A stretch of 64,000 bases of DNA from Primulina eburnea. Taxonomy: Eukaryota; Streptophyta; Magnoliopsida; Lamiales; Gesneriaceae. The stretch covers positions 2,294,001-2,358,000 of the forward strand of contig NC_133116.1 of assembly GCF_022965805.1 (NCBI RefSeq), given 5' to 3'. A program made the position numbers and the translations under genes. Positions 61,453-64,000 of this stretch are shown here, one piece after another. Position 1 is the first letter of the stretch; the number at the start of each line of letters is the position of its first letter. A model generated the notes under the pieces. It saw only the letters and a program-made list of their open reading frames with translations, made no database searches and was not told the origin of the DNA.

Positions 61453-62152
61453 AATTCAAAAAATCATCCGAATACATAAAAGAGAAGCCCAAAAGAGATT
61501 TCTTAACGTTCAGGCAATGTAATACTTTACTTGTACTCATTACTTTTCTTTTTCATTTGTTTATACTTTTTTTGTTTTGTTTTTGCATGTTGACTGACAT
61601 GCATATGTCACTTTCATAGGTTGTCCCCACGACTTTAGCCATATACTTATTATTTATACTAAAATAATTCCTTTAATTAATATAACAATTATAAAATCTA
61701 ATATATTAGTAATTATATATTGTTGAAGTGGTTGTTAAGTTAAAATCATCACTCTACGTACACTTCTTACACACTGGCGTAATCAAGATTTTAGAATAGG
61801 GTGTAAACAAATTTAATAATAATTTCTTGCAGTAAAAAAATATAATATTTTAAATTTTTTTTACTACTAGATTTAATATATTGATTGGTAAAATAATATA
61901 ATTTGTTAGAAATTACGATGATGATATTAACCACTGGAAAAAAGTAATTTGGAATTGATACTTTATTTAAAGAATATGGTTTGACAGAGCCCGATTTTTC
62001 TTAAATTTTTTGTCGCTTTTCGAAACATAAAAAGTTTCCTAAAAAAATATCTTTTTATTTCCAATTAAAAAAAATATCATAACAAAATTTGTTTTGGAGG
62101 TAAATTGGTTAAATTTATTTGTATTCAACGTATCTCTATTCGAAATCAGGCA

Positions 62153-62332
62153 CAAACTTGTGTGAAACAGTTTTACGGGTCGTATTATGTGAGACGGATC
62201 TTTATTTGGATAATCCATGAAAAATTATTACTTTTTATGCTAAGAGTATTACTTTTTATTGTGAATATGGGTAAGATTGACCCGTCTCACAGATTGTGAT
62301 CCATGAGACGGTCTCACATGAGACCTGCTCTC
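62153..62332 (-). mobile_element. MITE-like hairpin repeat, copy 8
   Basis: A well-preserved reverse copy: CAAACTTGTGTGAAACAG, GTGAGACGGATCTTTATTTG, ATAATCCATGAAAAATTATT, TTATTGTGAATATGGGTAAG, CCATGAGACGGTCTCACATG. About 180 bp, like copies 1, 2 and 4. Confidence 0.7.
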
Positions 62333-62814
62333 GAAATTATTCATAATTTACTAATTAAGTTTAAGATTAATTATGATTATCTCCTTAGTTCTTACTTTGA
62401 TACAAGTTTTTTAAATGTTTTTTACACAAAAATTTACTAATATACAGAAATATTATACACAAATGTTAATTTATAAACGTTGCTACAAAATTTTTTTGAT
62501 ATTGTTTAAATTATCTTTATGATAATATGATTAAAAAACCCAACCTAGTTTGTTTGTGTGCCGGTACTTATTGATGTGGCAGGGTACGAAGATTCGTCGC
62601 CTCACCCACCATAAAGTCGTGTTTGGCTTGCTATTAACTATTTCTGGAGACACGATTTCTTAAAGTTCACTCCCTTTTTTATATATTGTCCATTATTTTC
62701 ATTTTTATTGATTAACGTGTTCGTTTTGAATACAAATGTGTTTTAGATTTGATAGTGAAGAATTCAAAAGGTTTACTTGATCTTCAATACCGAGAATTAC
62801 ATAAATTAGTTGGT

Positions 62815-62975
62815 TATCTCACGTAATTTTTTCGTAAAATAAGTCGATAATGCATATATTTATAATAATAAATAATATTTTTTGTATAAAAAATATTATT
62901 TTTTATTAGGTGGTCCAAATAAGAAATATGTCTCATAAAATTGATTTCGTTGAAACCGTATCACAAAAGTTTTTG
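62815..62975 (+). mobile_element. MITE-like hairpin repeat, diverged copy 9
   Basis: It retains GGTGGTCCAAATAAGAAATA, TGTCTCATAAAATTGATTTC and GAAACCGTATCACAAAAGTT. The left end is badly decayed. Confidence 0.45.
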
Positions 62976-63214
62976 TTTACACAAATATACTCCATGACGT
63001 AGTAGAAATTAGAGATAGGATAAACTTTAATATAATAAATTATACAAAAAAAAAAATTTACTTGTTCAGTGAAACTGTGTCATATAATTAATGAGGTAAG
63101 TTGGGTTTTATGTGTGGAAATAGTGGGCTTTATTGAGCTAAGTAAAAAAATACATAAATAAAAAAAACTCTCTCTTTTTTTAAATTCGTCTCAATTATTC
63201 TATGATGACATTCT

Positions 63215-63218
<4 letters not shown>

Positions 63219-63287
<69 letters not shown>
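63219..63287. repeat. (TA)n microsatellite
   Basis: About 34 AT dinucleotides. Confidence 0.95.
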
Positions 63288-63290
<3 letters not shown>

Positions 63291-64000
63291 CATCTATCCC
63301 CTAAAGAATATGCAAATTTATTTTTTAAAAACAAATTCAAGTTCCCTTATCCACTAGCTGGTACATACAGATGAATAGATTCTTCCCCATTTTAGCCAGA
63401 ACGTCAGACCGCCTTAAACAAAATGGGACGGTCGAGAATCGCATACTACTTAATGATTTGATGTCGTTGAGTTAACAAACTTAAATTCATACTTTATAAA
63501 AAATATATTGAGTACAATGATTATGAGTATGATCGAATCCATAAAAAACGGAGAATGTTTTCTTTCGAAGAAAAACAAATGAAGGGGAGTTATTTTTTAT
63601 TAGAAATAAATAAACTACTGCGACTAATTTATCATGTAAAAAAATAAACAATTAAGAGTAATAACTATGAAATATAAAATTTAATATTATCGAACTCTGA
63701 TTTAAGGGGTTTTGACTACTCAATTGTATCACTGGTCATCGGCTAACATATTATTTATTCATGCAGTTACAGTAATTAACCTTAGAATTACAGGGATGAC
63801 CATTAAAATTTTTGTGTTTTTCTAATTTAATTGACCAAACACAACATCCAAGTTAAAATGTACCAATAATCAACTAGGTACGATAACGTTCTATATTGAT
63901 TAAAAATAACATTTTCATTTTGTGAAAACAGTTAATCCTAAAATCTAACAATCGATATAGTTGCAATTAATAAATTTAGTTTCGTCAAACATCATAATTA

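Larger units (their letters stand above)
60758..64000. other. Gene-free AT-rich end of the window with MITE-like repeats
   Basis: It contains three MITE-family copies (listed separately) and a TA tract (63219-63287). No N-terminal expansin exons, RNA genes or convincing open frames were found. Confidence 0.45.

Overview
This is a nuclear genomic window from a flowering plant, almost certainly a eudicot. It is AT-rich, its genes are sparse and split by GT-AG introns, its gene families are plant-specific, and most intergenic DNA is transposon-derived (a Mutator-like fold-back element, a Helitron, LTR fragments, TRIMs, a SINE, MITE-like hairpins). Some repeats remind me of Lamiales genomes, but I cannot confirm the order.

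Left part (1-24.4 kb) is ordinary gene space. It holds a RING/von Willebrand A ubiquitin-ligase gene on the minus strand (exons 3126-2896 and 2194-272). Next comes an 11-exon organellar GET3 ATPase on the plus strand (12757-16910). A 14-exon ABCG transporter of the ABCG24/28 type faces it on the minus strand (24418-18258). A 4.18-kb fold-back element with a perfect 9-bp target-site duplication (4516-8694) separates the first two genes. As I recall the Arabidopsis map, the same three families lie close together on chromosome 5 (about AT5G60710-AT5G60740), so this looks like conserved microsynteny.

Middle (24.4-34.6 kb) is gene-poor. It holds a decayed cytosolic leucyl-tRNA synthetase pseudogene (27.7-28.9 kb) and a small two-exon coiled-coil protein gene with an apparent frameshift (32881-33602).

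The striking region is 34.6-54.5 kb, a cluster of secreted S-protein-homologue (SPH, self-incompatibility-protein S1-like) genes, all on the minus strand. Four two-gene modules A-B (34.59-47.69 kb) are joined by three copies of an 885-bp LTR. The three right-hand modules repeat with a period of exactly 3,527 bp. All four A genes are intact and A1-A3 encode identical proteins, while every B copy is broken. An older two-gene duplication (C-E' and D-E, 48.0-54.5 kb) follows, and in it only D is intact. Mobile elements in some modules and not others (a 350-bp TRIM, a MITE, a SINE) come with natural empty sites, so the order of duplication and insertion can be read from the window itself.

Right part (54.5-64 kb) holds a non-autonomous Helitron (55670-57622), an intronless C2H2 zinc-finger repressor gene of the ZAT type (58585-59388), and a beta-expansin pseudogene (about 60.16-60.76 kb). 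The last 3.2 kb contains only MITE-like repeats and AT-rich DNA.
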